From Bin80 sp965208025 (GTDB lineage Bacteria > Bacteroidota > Rhodothermia > Rhodothermales > Bin80): a stretch of 64,000 nt of DNA. The position numbers were made by a program, and so were the translations under genes. Below the pieces are notes generated by a model. The model was given only the letters and a program-made list of their open reading frames with translations. It had not been told where the DNA came from and did not search any database. Shown piece after piece: positions 18,069-25,909 of this stretch. The stretch is taken from positions 2,170,001-2,234,000 of the forward strand of contig OZ242302.1 in the NCBI GenBank assembly GCA_965208025.1. The letters are read 5' to 3'. Each line of letters begins with the position of its first letter. The stretch's first letter is position 1.

Positions 18069-19415
18069 GGAGGTCTCTGTTTGGTGAATTTCGTCCACGA
18101 TCCGTGTAGATTTCACACACCCCTCCCACGGCATCTGTGGTTCAGAGCGCCCAAATTCTGTTATGCAGGGGGTGGATGGCGGGTTTACTGCACCATCCGC
18201 AGCATTTGGTCCACCGTGAGCACCACCACGCTGAACATCAAATGACAGAGGACTTTCTCGTGCCCACGGACTCGGATATTGCGTCCACCGAACTCATCTT
18301 TGAGCCGCCCAAAGGCCCGCTCCACGGTGGAACGCTCCCGGTAGCGAACCCGCTCCGCAGGAATGAATCCGGCCGTACGTTGTGCCTTTTGCTCGCGACG
18401 ATCCGCCGCTTTTTTGTTGCGCGGATTCGGATCAATGATCGGTACACGCCCCGAGGCGCTCCGATGTGCGACAATCTCCTTCGCGTCATAGGCGCTGTCC
18501 ATGAGATCGTAACAGTTGTCCACCCGCTGCTGCGTCAAGTGCGCCAAGGGAAGCGCGGCCTGACTATCATGCAACGAGGCAGAGGTCACCAAACAGCTGA
18601 TCGGAACCCCTCCGTCCGCCGTATCCATGTGTAGCTTATAGCCCGTCCATCGTTGCGTATGCCCCTTCGCGTTCCGCTTGCAGCCCACCGTACAATCCTT
18701 CGGTAATGCGTCCAACATCTCGCCTAACTCCATCTTCAACTGCTGCTCCAAGCGACGAGGCACCTTGGGACGGGCCTCCCCCTTCTTCGGACGCCCCCGC
18801 TTGCGTGGCTTCACGGGGGTGGACATGTCAGCCTTCGGAACCGGACGCTCCCGTGCTTCAATCGCCGTTGAATCCCGTGAAATATGCCCCACTAACTCCC
18901 CCGCGTACCCCTGTTTGATCAAGGCTTCATGGATCCGAGTCGGTAACTTCGCCAACGCAAACTCCTGAAACGCACGAGAAAACGTGGGCGCACTCGGCAC
19001 ATCACACGAGCGGGACCAACCACATAGGGACCGAAGCAAAACATCCGATAGAAGCCGCTCCCGCAATCCGGAGGTCGTCGGAATATTTAACGCCATCTTG
19101 GCCAAAAACGACCGCGCAAGACAGACCCGGTGCGCACGCGGGCGTCCCACCGAACGAAGCCGGGGACGAGGCAGATGATCCTCCACACACACCAACTCAA
19201 ATAACAACAACAACTTCCTCAATCGTTTGGGCAACGCTCCATAGTTCTGCTCCACACATGGAAACAACTCCTGTTGGCAGGAAATATAAAAACCGCGTAT
19301 CTTCTTGGTAAGGGACATGGGATTCTCCGGGGTTTGTTGGATTTGCAATACTCCTAAAAATACAAAATTCGGAGATCCCTGCCCCTTCGTTTGTGACCAA
19401 AAAAACGATACCTCC
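18069..19415 (-). mobile_element. IS4/IS5-type insertion sequence in sspH
   Basis: About 1.35 kb element carrying one transposase gene on the minus strand. Putative ends: GGAGGTCTCTGTTTGG at 18069-18084 and, inverted, GGAGGTATCGTTTTTT reading back from 19415 (11 of 16 bases equal). No target duplication is visible next to these ends, so either the ends are slightly misplaced or a flanking deletion has occurred. Coding sequence of the large H gene flanks it on both sides. Confidence 0.65.
18185..19318 (-). CDS. DDE transposase (IS4/IS5 superfamily)
   Basis: 377 residues from ATG 19318, which is preceded by a GGAGA ribosome site; a TTG ten codons upstream is also open. The DDE fold is visible: GHISRDSTAIEARE supplies the first aspartate, a basic linker (PRKRGRPKKGE) follows, and YKLHMDTADGGVPIS and DSAYDAKEIV supply the second aspartate region. 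The C-terminal YRERSTVERAFGRLKDEFG supplies the glutamate in the classic Y-R-E motif. The frame is intact, so the element may be active. No other copy exists in the window. Confidence 0.92.
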   Translation of the reverse strand: MSLTKKIRGFYISCQQELFPCVEQNYGALPKRLRKLLLLFELVCVEDHLPRPRLRSVGRPRAHRVCLARSFLAKMALNIPTTSGLRERLLSDVLLRSLCGWSRSCDVPSAPTFSRAFQEFALAKLPTRIHEALIKQGYAGELVGHISRDSTAIEARERPVPKADMSTPVKPRKRGRPKKGEARPKVPRRLEQQLKMELGEMLDALPKDCTVGCKRNAKGHTQRWTGYKLHMDTADGGVPISCLVTSASLHDSQAALPLAHLTQQRVDNCYDLMDSAYDAKEIVAHRSASGRVPIIDPNPRNKKAADRREQKAQRTAGFIPAERVRYRERSTVERAFGRLKDEFGGRNIRVRGHEKVLCHLMFSVVVLTVDQMLRMVQ

Positions 19416-22400
19416 CAGAGCAGATCAGCCCCCTAACATTCTTTAGTACCCAGATCCATCAATCAGAAAAATCTCTCAAAAAATCATCCAATTGAGGAAT
19501 TTTGAAAGAGGCTCATATGATTTCTATTTTCCACAACTGAGCAACGATCTAAAAAATACATCTGGAGCTCGTGAAGCGCGGAGCTTGAAGTTTGAGATGG
19601 TTCTTGACCCCATGGGGGTAAATTCCAAACTGATGTTTATTTGGGAGATGCCAGTTGATGCGCTTGCTGCAAACATGGCTGATGATCTCAATCGGATTGC
19701 CAATGAGAGCAATGGGGATAATGTTTTTCTTTCTACCTCAGAAATTGCAAGACAGACAATTAGCTCTAAAGGGAAAATCCAGCGTATTTCCCTTGATGAT
19801 GTGAACACTATCATTGATGTGAACAGAGGGAATGACGGTGTGATGGTTTCATATGAGGGTGGAGATCGTACCGAAGCTTTCCTGAACGCATTAAGTAAAT
19901 TATCAAACCTTCTTTCAATTGAGAAAATTCAAAATATTACCAATGCATTTGAAGAGTTCAAGCGTAGCTACGAGAAAGCGATTCGGGATTGGGTTGGGAT
20001 TGAAGGTGAGGGAATTTCGTCAAATGCGCTACTGGCTCAGGCAGAAAAATTTGCCAACTTACTTGATACTCTACTATTGAATGCGAATAACGACCGAGCA
20101 AGAGAAGGTCTCTGGAAAGATTGCTTGCTCATTGGAATCGCCTATGTGAACTCTGGAACACCAGCTGCTCTCATTTTGCCTTGGCATCCACTTCGGATGT
20201 CTGAGCTTCATATTAAAGCCTACCAACTAGCTGAAAATGTGAAGAAAGTTCTCTCTGCCAGTACAGAGGCAATTTATCGCGCCGATCTTTTGTTTCAACA
20301 GAAGAAGGAGGAACTCCTGTCTGATTACTACCCAGAGGTTTGTATCGGTTTTGAGAATGACAGCCCCTTGCTACTCTCTATAACCGAGAGTAAGTATGGC
20401 TACTCCATTGCTGAATCAACAGAGAATAATTCCCGAACGGAGAGGAATGAAGCTCTTGACTTTGAATCAACCGCTGCAGCCAAGGCATTTAGTGCTGTCG
20501 GCGAACAGTTCTTAAAACTTCTTCCGCACGAGCAAAATAACTTTTCAATCGTCCTTTATAACACAGAATCAAAAGCACTGCCAAGCGCATTGGCAAGTGA
20601 GCTTTCAAAAAAAGTTCATGAACAAAAAGATCTGCAATGTGATCTGTTGCTTACCCACTCAGATACCATGCAGATGCGCAAAATCTACGAGCAGCAGAAT
20701 GCTGCTGTTGAAGATGATTCGAGTTCCTTCACCGCCAGCGAAGCAGCTAAAAATTTTCTCTCCAGACTACGAGTCGGATTCCTTGAAACAAATGATCTTT
20801 TAGATGATGACAATGGACGCAAATATGATCTAATTGCTCTTCAGGATGTAATTTCAAATAGTTCTCAAATTGTTTGGAAGTTAGCACCTCTACTTGGTGA
20901 TCCTCCTCCAGATTTACTCAATCATATTCCTCATACTTGGTCTCGGCGAAGACCAGTGAGTGCTGCCAATACTTCAACTGCCGTCTACTTGACAGCACCC
21001 CTACAACCCAAGGTCGGGCAATCCTACTTAAATGCTTTGCATGTATTCCTGAAGGGTGAAAATGCACAGAGTGGTGACGTGATTCCTGCACGCGAAGTTG
21101 GCTTCCAACCCTCAGCAGTGCGTGAAGCCTTTTTGGACGCACATCGAATAGGGGAGTGGGTTGTGAATTTTGATGAGCTTGTTGATAGACAATTTCTACG
21201 AAACAATGATATTACCGTGATTCGCCACATTCATGATCGAAGAGTTGGCCGAAATATCACAGTTTCTACGAAATCAAATCCTCGCTTACTTCAAACCCTT
21301 ATTAGAAATCGCGTGAATAAAATCAATCCTGATATTCTGAACACTGATGATAATTCAGTCATTAAGGAATTAATTGACGAAGCCAACAAACTTTCTGGGC
21401 ATGTCGTGATGCGTGCTGCCCGATATGGACACTACGCTAACGAGCTTTTGGGTATTGTTCTGTCAATGGAATTCATTAAATCTAGTCTCGGCGACCACTC
21501 CCTTCCGATTGGCTGGTACTTCCTTGACGATTATGCCTCATGGTTTGGCCAGCGAGAAGAGCAAATCGCAGACATCATGGCAATTGCTCCGCACATGGAA
21601 GATGGAGAACCTATTTTACGAATCGCTATTGCAGAAGCAAAGTTTGTAGGTTCAAACGCCTATAAAATTCAAGCTAAAAAATCTGCCAAGCAGTTAGAAG
21701 AAACGATTTCACGTGTTGGACGGGCACTTGATGTCAGACATCGAATTGACCGGGAGTCATGGCTTCATCGTCTTGGTGACTTCATCATCAATGGAATGGA
21801 GCCATTTGAGCCTAAGAGCCCAAATGATTGGGATTTACATAAGTGGTCTCGTAACGTCAGAGAGGATAATGTACGGATTATTCTGGCTGGATTTTCTCAT
21901 GTATTTGTTCATGACAATGACCAAAACATTGATTCACCTGAACCCATACCTCTTGGCCATGATATGCCTCATTGTTATCAACAGATTTTTGATAAATCAT
22001 GCATTGCGGCTGCATTGAAGTTGATTTCAGACAATCAAAGACAACAAATCGCAGAAATTGGACAAACGAAAAAGTACTGGACGACAGCACTCAGTTCATC
22101 TCCAACTATCAAAGACCAAAGGATATCTGCTGAGAGGAGATCCTTCCCATCCACAACAAAGGAAGAGACTTCCTTAGAACTAAGTGATGAAAATTCTGAT
22201 GCTACGAATCCAGTCCCTACCCCAACGACTTCAAGTCATGGCAAGGATGAGCAACCTGAAATATCTCCGAAGAATCAGGAGAGATCCACAGCCCTGAATC
22301 TGCTTCCCGAAAAACTGTCCAAGTGGTTTACCACTGGATCTGTTCGTAACGATAGTGACGCACAAGAGTGGCTTAAAAAAATTGAAGTGACACTGCAACG

Positions 22401-23478
22401 GGCTCTGCGGGGTTACGATTTAAGCGCCCAACTAATTGGTTCGCGGCTGACACCCAATGCGGCACGGATTTGCTTTAAGGGCTCTGACGACCTCACAATC
22501 CCGAAAGTTGAAAAACGTCGCCAAGAGCTCCTCACTTCACATGCGATCAATGTGATCAATGTGATCCCGGCACCAATGGAAGTAATAATTATGGTTGCCC
22601 GTCCAGAGAGAGATATTCTTCATCTTAAGGATCTATGGAGTAGGAGAGAGCTTCCAGATAGTGCGCCCGAAACAAATTTTAATCTCCTCCTCGGGGAGCG
22701 AGAGTCGGACGGAGAATTGATCTATCTTAATGTTGAAAGTGGTTTCGGAGGCCTCCATCCTCATGGCCCTCATACACTCATAGCGGGTGAGACAGGTAGT
22801 GGGAAAGGTGTCCTGGTTCAATGCCTACTCCTTGACATATGTGCCACTAACTCGCCAAGAAGTGCACGCATTCGAATGATTGATCCCAAAGCTGGAATTG
22901 ACTTTCCGTGGTTGCGGTCCATGCCTCACCTTGACGACGATCTAATCACTAATCAAGAAGATGCCATCGCGACACTTAACGAGTTAGTGGATGAAATGAA
23001 CAGGCGGTATAGGTTACTTGCTAATTGTGGAGTGACTAAACTATCAGAGTACAATGATAAAGTTAATGCGTCCGAACGCCTACCCCGTATTTGGCTATTT
23101 CACGACGAACTTGCCGACTGGATGTTAATTGATGAGTACCGAGATGCTGTTGAACTCAATGTCAGCCGACTCGGCGTTAAAGCACGTGCAGCAGGAATTA
23201 ACCTTGTCTTGATCACACAGCGGCCGGACAAGAATGTCTTACCTATGCAACTCCGTGCAAATCTAACAAATCGTCTCGTTCTAAAAGTTGCAGACAAGTT
23301 GAATTCAAAACTCGTTCTTGGTGAGACAGGAGCCGAAAATCTGTTAGGGAGGGGACATCTCGCTGCAAAGCTTTCGGGTGAAGTTGAAATCATGTATGCA
23401 CAAGTCCCGTTTGCAGATAGTGGTGAAATGGCTGAATTAGCAGAGTTGATAGCTAATTCATGGTCTGAGAACTTGTAA
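19416..23478 (+). pseudogene. sspH: SspH/DptH-like FtsK/HerA ATPase, C-terminal part (5'-truncated)
   Basis: The open frame extends from 19447 (TTG at 19492 is the first usual start) for 1,328 codons. The first ~1,000 residues contain an ALILPWHPLR segment typical of DptH-like proteins. The C-terminal ~280 residues form an FtsK/HerA-type motor, with Walker A AGETGSGKG (about residue 1098 from 19492), MIDPKAGIDFPWL, Walker B WLFHDELAD (about 1200) and an arginine-finger region LVLITQRPDKN. SspH/DptH is the motor/nuclease component of phosphorothioation-based restriction. The true N-terminus is separated by the insertion sequence at 18069-19415. Without a proper start this part is probably not made, unless transcribed from within the IS and started at TTG 19492. 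The remainder of the frame is undamaged. Confidence 0.72.
19492..23478 (+). CDS. Open frame of the FtsK/HerA-like SspH C-terminal region
   Basis: Longest intact frame within the disrupted H gene, 1,328 codons from TTG 19492, listed separately because it could still yield a protein. There is no convincing ribosome site before the TTG. The first residues (RNFERGSYDFYFPQLSND) read like the interior of a domain rather than a natural N-terminus, and in-frame sequence extends upstream to 19447 without a start. See the pseudogene entry for domain content. Confidence 0.6.
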   Translation: MRNFERGSYDFYFPQLSNDLKNTSGAREARSLKFEMVLDPMGVNSKLMFIWEMPVDALAANMADDLNRIANESNGDNVFLSTSEIARQTISSKGKIQRISLDDVNTIIDVNRGNDGVMVSYEGGDRTEAFLNALSKLSNLLSIEKIQNITNAFEEFKRSYEKAIRDWVGIEGEGISSNALLAQAEKFANLLDTLLLNANNDRAREGLWKDCLLIGIAYVNSGTPAALILPWHPLRMSELHIKAYQLAENVKKVLSASTEAIYRADLLFQQKKEELLSDYYPEVCIGFENDSPLLLSITESKYGYSIAESTENNSRTERNEALDFESTAAAKAFSAVGEQFLKLLPHEQNNFSIVLYNTESKALPSALASELSKKVHEQKDLQCDLLLTHSDTMQMRKIYEQQNAAVEDDSSSFTASEAAKNFLSRLRVGFLETNDLLDDDNGRKYDLIALQDVISNSSQIVWKLAPLLGDPPPDLLNHIPHTWSRRRPVSAANTSTAVYLTAPLQPKVGQSYLNALHVFLKGENAQSGDVIPAREVGFQPSAVREAFLDAHRIGEWVVNFDELVDRQFLRNNDITVIRHIHDRRVGRNITVSTKSNPRLLQTLIRNRVNKINPDILNTDDNSVIKELIDEANKLSGHVVMRAARYGHYANELLGIVLSMEFIKSSLGDHSLPIGWYFLDDYASWFGQREEQIADIMAIAPHMEDGEPILRIAIAEAKFVGSNAYKIQAKKSAKQLEETISRVGRALDVRHRIDRESWLHRLGDFIINGMEPFEPKSPNDWDLHKWSRNVREDNVRIILAGFSHVFVHDNDQNIDSPEPIPLGHDMPHCYQQIFDKSCIAAALKLISDNQRQQIAEIGQTKKYWTTALSSSPTIKDQRISAERRSFPSTTKEETSLELSDENSDATNPVPTPTTSSHGKDEQPEISPKNQERSTALNLLPEKLSKWFTTGSVRNDSDAQEWLKKIEVTLQRALRGYDLSAQLIGSRLTPNAARICFKGSDDLTIPKVEKRRQELLTSHAINVINVIPAPMEVIIMVARPERDILHLKDLWSRRELPDSAPETNFNLLLGERESDGELIYLNVESGFGGLHPHGPHTLIAGETGSGKGVLVQCLLLDICATNSPRSARIRMIDPKAGIDFPWLRSMPHLDDDLITNQEDAIATLNELVDEMNRRYRLLANCGVTKLSEYNDKVNASERLPRIWLFHDELADWMLIDEYRDAVELNVSRLGVKARAAGINLVLITQRPDKNVLPMQLRANLTNRLVLKVADKLNSKLVLGETGAENLLGRGHLAAKLSGEVEIMYAQVPFADSGEMAELAELIANSWSENL

Positions 23479-23683
23479 ACACGGGGCAACTTTTAAGTTA
23501 TGTCGTAGACATTTCTCGCCAAGGAAATATCAATCTACACTATATTCTTGACGGGAGCACGCCGTTGAGGAAACGGGGCGGTGACCATTCATCAGGAATC
23601 CTCTTTCCCCGTTGGTTTCACACCGTAAACTAACATTTCCTACTCTGACTTGGAAGGGCAACGCTATTCAGAGTTTTTGAAAA

Positions 23684-24066
23684 TCACAGGTGACAGATGC
23701 TGCATCCGGCAGTGTCATCTTCCAAGTCACGCACCTCATCAAAGAACTGCTCCATGAGCGTCACATTAGTGCGACGACTGCGTAGCTGTTCTTCTCGCTT
23801 TTTGGTACGCTGCTTGATTTCAGCTATACGTTCAGGTGAGGCTAATTCTTCTAGAGATTCAGCATCCGACCAAGTGAAACGTTCACCCTTGTCCAGATCA
23901 ATCTTTTCATATTCCTTCGCTCGCTCAAAGAGATCAGGATGATTTTCAAGCAAGCCAACCCACTCACTCTTTCTCTGAAAGAAGCAAAAGTAACAACCAC
24001 TCCGTGAACGCCAGCGGTAGTATTCGGGATACCCTACTCCACTATCCTCTAAAATACGGTAAATAT
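23684..24066 (-). pseudogene. sspD: SspD (PAPS-reductase-like), C-terminal part after IS insertion
   Basis: Continuation of the sspD frame beyond the ISL3 element. Reading the minus strand from 24058, immediately beyond the duplicated target, gives RILEDSGVGYPEYYRWRSRS, then GCYFCFF, KSEWVGLLENHPDLF and the end AGCSICHL, with the stop at 23684. The CYFC and CSIC cysteine pairs fit the iron-sulfur ligands expected in DndC/SspD-type proteins. The segment before the duplication (561 nt) and this one (375 nt without the second duplication copy) are both multiples of three and join as DIY-RILED, giving 311 residues. A TTG-started 89-residue frame exists here but is only the tail. Confidence 0.88.
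24059..24066. repeat. Target-site duplication of ISL3 element, left copy
   Basis: GTAAATAT immediately left of the ISL3 left end; the identical octamer lies immediately right of the element at 25349-25356. Eight bases is the usual duplication length for the ISL3 family. Confidence 0.93.
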
Positions 24067-25348
24067 GGTTCTACCACAATTTGTGTGGAATGAGTATATT
24101 TCGGCGAACTAAACCTACTCAATTTCATGTCAAATTTCATAGATTTATTTATGCGCTACACTCTGGATCTCACTCCTGAGTGGCAGCTTGACCGAATCAC
24201 TTTGGATCCAACGTCTCACCGGATTGATGTATATCTTCGCCATTCGGGAGAGAATCTTGTTTGTCCAGAAACGGGGGAATCTGGGACGTTGTATGACCAC
24301 CGCAAGGAGCGTTCGTGGCGTCATATTGACTGGTGTCAATCCAAGAGTTATATCCACTGTCGTATCCCTCGGGTCAAGTCTTCAAAGGGAATCAAGACGA
24401 TTAAGCTTCCTTGGGCAGATTCATCCAGTCGTGTAACCTATGCCTTTGAGCGCGCTGCGATTGATCTGTTGAAAGCAACCAAAAATCAAACCAGCACCGC
24501 CAAGCTTCTACGGTGTGGATTTAACCAACTGAATCGGATCATGCATCGTAGTGTAGAGCGCGGATTAGCACGTAGGGATCTGGGAGAGATCCCCCATATC
24601 GGTGTGGATGAGAAAGCACTCAAACGGGGGCATGTCTATGGGACCGTGGTAACAGATTCCACACGGGGGATTGTCCTTGATGTGGGGGAGGGAAAGACCA
24701 AAGAAGGCGCTATAGTGCTGTTTGAGCGTGTGTTTGAGGGAATGAAGGAGAAGGTCGTAACGGTGACGACGGACATGTTAAAGGCGTTTATTCGCGCCGT
24801 TGAACGAGTCTTTCCGAACGCAACCTTGATTCATGATCGGTTTCATCTGATTCAGGATCTGAACAAAGCAATCAATCAGGTGCGCAGACGGGAAGTGAAG
24901 AGCCATCCCGAGTTGAAAGGGACGCGTTATGTGCTTTTGAAGAACGAAAAGAACCGTACGGCCAAGCAAGACGAGATCTTCAAAGTCGTTCAAGAAGCCA
25001 ACTTGGAAGTCAGTCACGCCTGGCGGGTACGCGAAGAGTTTAAAGGGATCTTTGAGTGTAGTTCCTTCGCCGAAGCAAAGAGGTATTTTGATCTCTGGCT
25101 AAAGAGTGTTGAGCAGATGGGCGTCAGGGAAGTCACCAAGGTGGGGGAAAGGTTTCAGCGACATTTTGATGGCGTCTGTAATGCACTTTCCCACTCACAA
25201 TCCAACGCCAAGGCAGAACGCATTAACGGCAAAATTCAAGAAATCAAAACGGTCGGGAGAGGATACCGAACGTTTGAAAAATTCAGAAGTGCGATTCTAT
25301 TCTTCTGTGGAGGCTTAGACCTCTATCCACAAGGTTCGGGGTAGAACC
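24067..25348 (+). mobile_element. Complete ISL3-family insertion sequence in sspD
   Basis: 1,282 bp. The left end begins GGTTCTACCACAATTTG and the right end closes ...GGTTCGGGGTAGAACC, giving terminal inverted repeats of GGTTCTACC type. It is flanked by a perfect 8-bp target duplication (GTAAATAT). It contains a single intact 405-codon transposase. The duplication is unmutated, so the insertion is probably recent. Confidence 0.95.
24127..25344 (+). CDS. ISL3 family transposase
   Basis: 405 residues, full length for the family. The N-terminal zinc-finger/HTH region includes CPETGESGTLYDHR and the DNA-binding segment AKLLRCGFNQLNRI. The DDE_Tnp_ISL3 catalytic domain begins at HIGVDEKALKRGHVY (first Asp), followed by VTVTTDMLKAF (second Asp), the IHDRFHLIQDLNKA helix and the C-terminal glutamate region AKAERINGKIQEIK. 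The stop codon lies inside the right terminal repeat. The ATG at 24127 follows the left end by 60 bp. Several truncated relatives of this gene occur in the window at 4505-4572 and 12631-12944, all in the same orientation. Confidence 0.95.
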   Translation: MSNFIDLFMRYTLDLTPEWQLDRITLDPTSHRIDVYLRHSGENLVCPETGESGTLYDHRKERSWRHIDWCQSKSYIHCRIPRVKSSKGIKTIKLPWADSSSRVTYAFERAAIDLLKATKNQTSTAKLLRCGFNQLNRIMHRSVERGLARRDLGEIPHIGVDEKALKRGHVYGTVVTDSTRGIVLDVGEGKTKEGAIVLFERVFEGMKEKVVTVTTDMLKAFIRAVERVFPNATLIHDRFHLIQDLNKAINQVRRREVKSHPELKGTRYVLLKNEKNRTAKQDEIFKVVQEANLEVSHAWRVREEFKGIFECSSFAEAKRYFDLWLKSVEQMGVREVTKVGERFQRHFDGVCNALSHSQSNAKAERINGKIQEIKTVGRGYRTFEKFRSAILFFCGGLDLYPQGSG

Positions 25349-25356
25349 GTAAATAT
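25349..25356. repeat. Target-site duplication of ISL3 element, right copy
   Basis: Second copy of GTAAATAT, directly after the ISL3 right end; on the minus strand it encodes part of the D-I-Y residues of SspD. Confidence 0.93.
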
Positions 25357-25909
25357 CAGCTTTCTCAAGACCATCCTCAATAAATGGAAAAACCGTAGTG
25401 ATGTTGGGCTTCGTACTAATATAGCCTTTTCGGTGCTGAAAATATTTTTGCCGTGTTTTTTTGTCTATACGCCACTCCCCTTCATCAGCTCGAATCCCTA
25501 CATAGCTGATCACTGGATCCTCAGCAATATAGTCTTCAAAGGGCTTTAGTTTCAACACACGGGTACACCAGCGGACATTGGGGCTTGGAAGGAAACCACC
25601 GTAGAGTTCAAGAAAATGATCAAATGGAGTTTTGTCATGCTCACCTGGTCTGCTCGGCGGTACATTGGCACGGAGCCTATGGATTGGACGCCCGAGATAA
25701 GCCTCCAGCCGATCAAGATAGTCGTATGTCTCAGCAAGTTCAGTACCCGTATCACAGAAGACATATTCCGCCTCTTCAAGTGGAGAGCGATGGGATGTGC
25801 ATGATTTTCCAAGTACTCTGCGCCAGCGATCAGGGTTGTGGAGATATATGGCAAGCGCGCTACTGTCCTTTCCACCACTAAAGGCAACTATATGCCGGGG
25901 TTCATTCAT
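25349..25909 (-). pseudogene. sspD: SspD (PAPS-reductase-like), N-terminal part, interrupted by IS
   Basis: 187 codons from ATG 25909 to the insertion point. The PP-loop ATP pyrophosphatase motif SGGKDSSA (residues 10-17) and the following YVFCDTGTELAETY identify the phosphoadenosine-phosphosulfate reductase family; VRWCTRVLKLKP carries a conserved cysteine. In phosphorothioation systems this protein (DndC/SspD) activates the DNA backbone with ATP for sulfur insertion. The start lies inside the end of sspC (8-bp overlap), so it is the third gene of the sspB-C-D run. The frame runs on for 22 codons into the ISL3 element and stops at 25283. Without excision the product would lack the cysteine-rich C-terminus and be inactive. 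Confidence 0.9.

Noticed and set aside
23567..23613. Possible bidirectional terminator between sspH and sspD (AACGGGG / CCCCGTT)
   Set aside because: The loop is 28 bases and no T-run follows on either strand, so the support is too weak.
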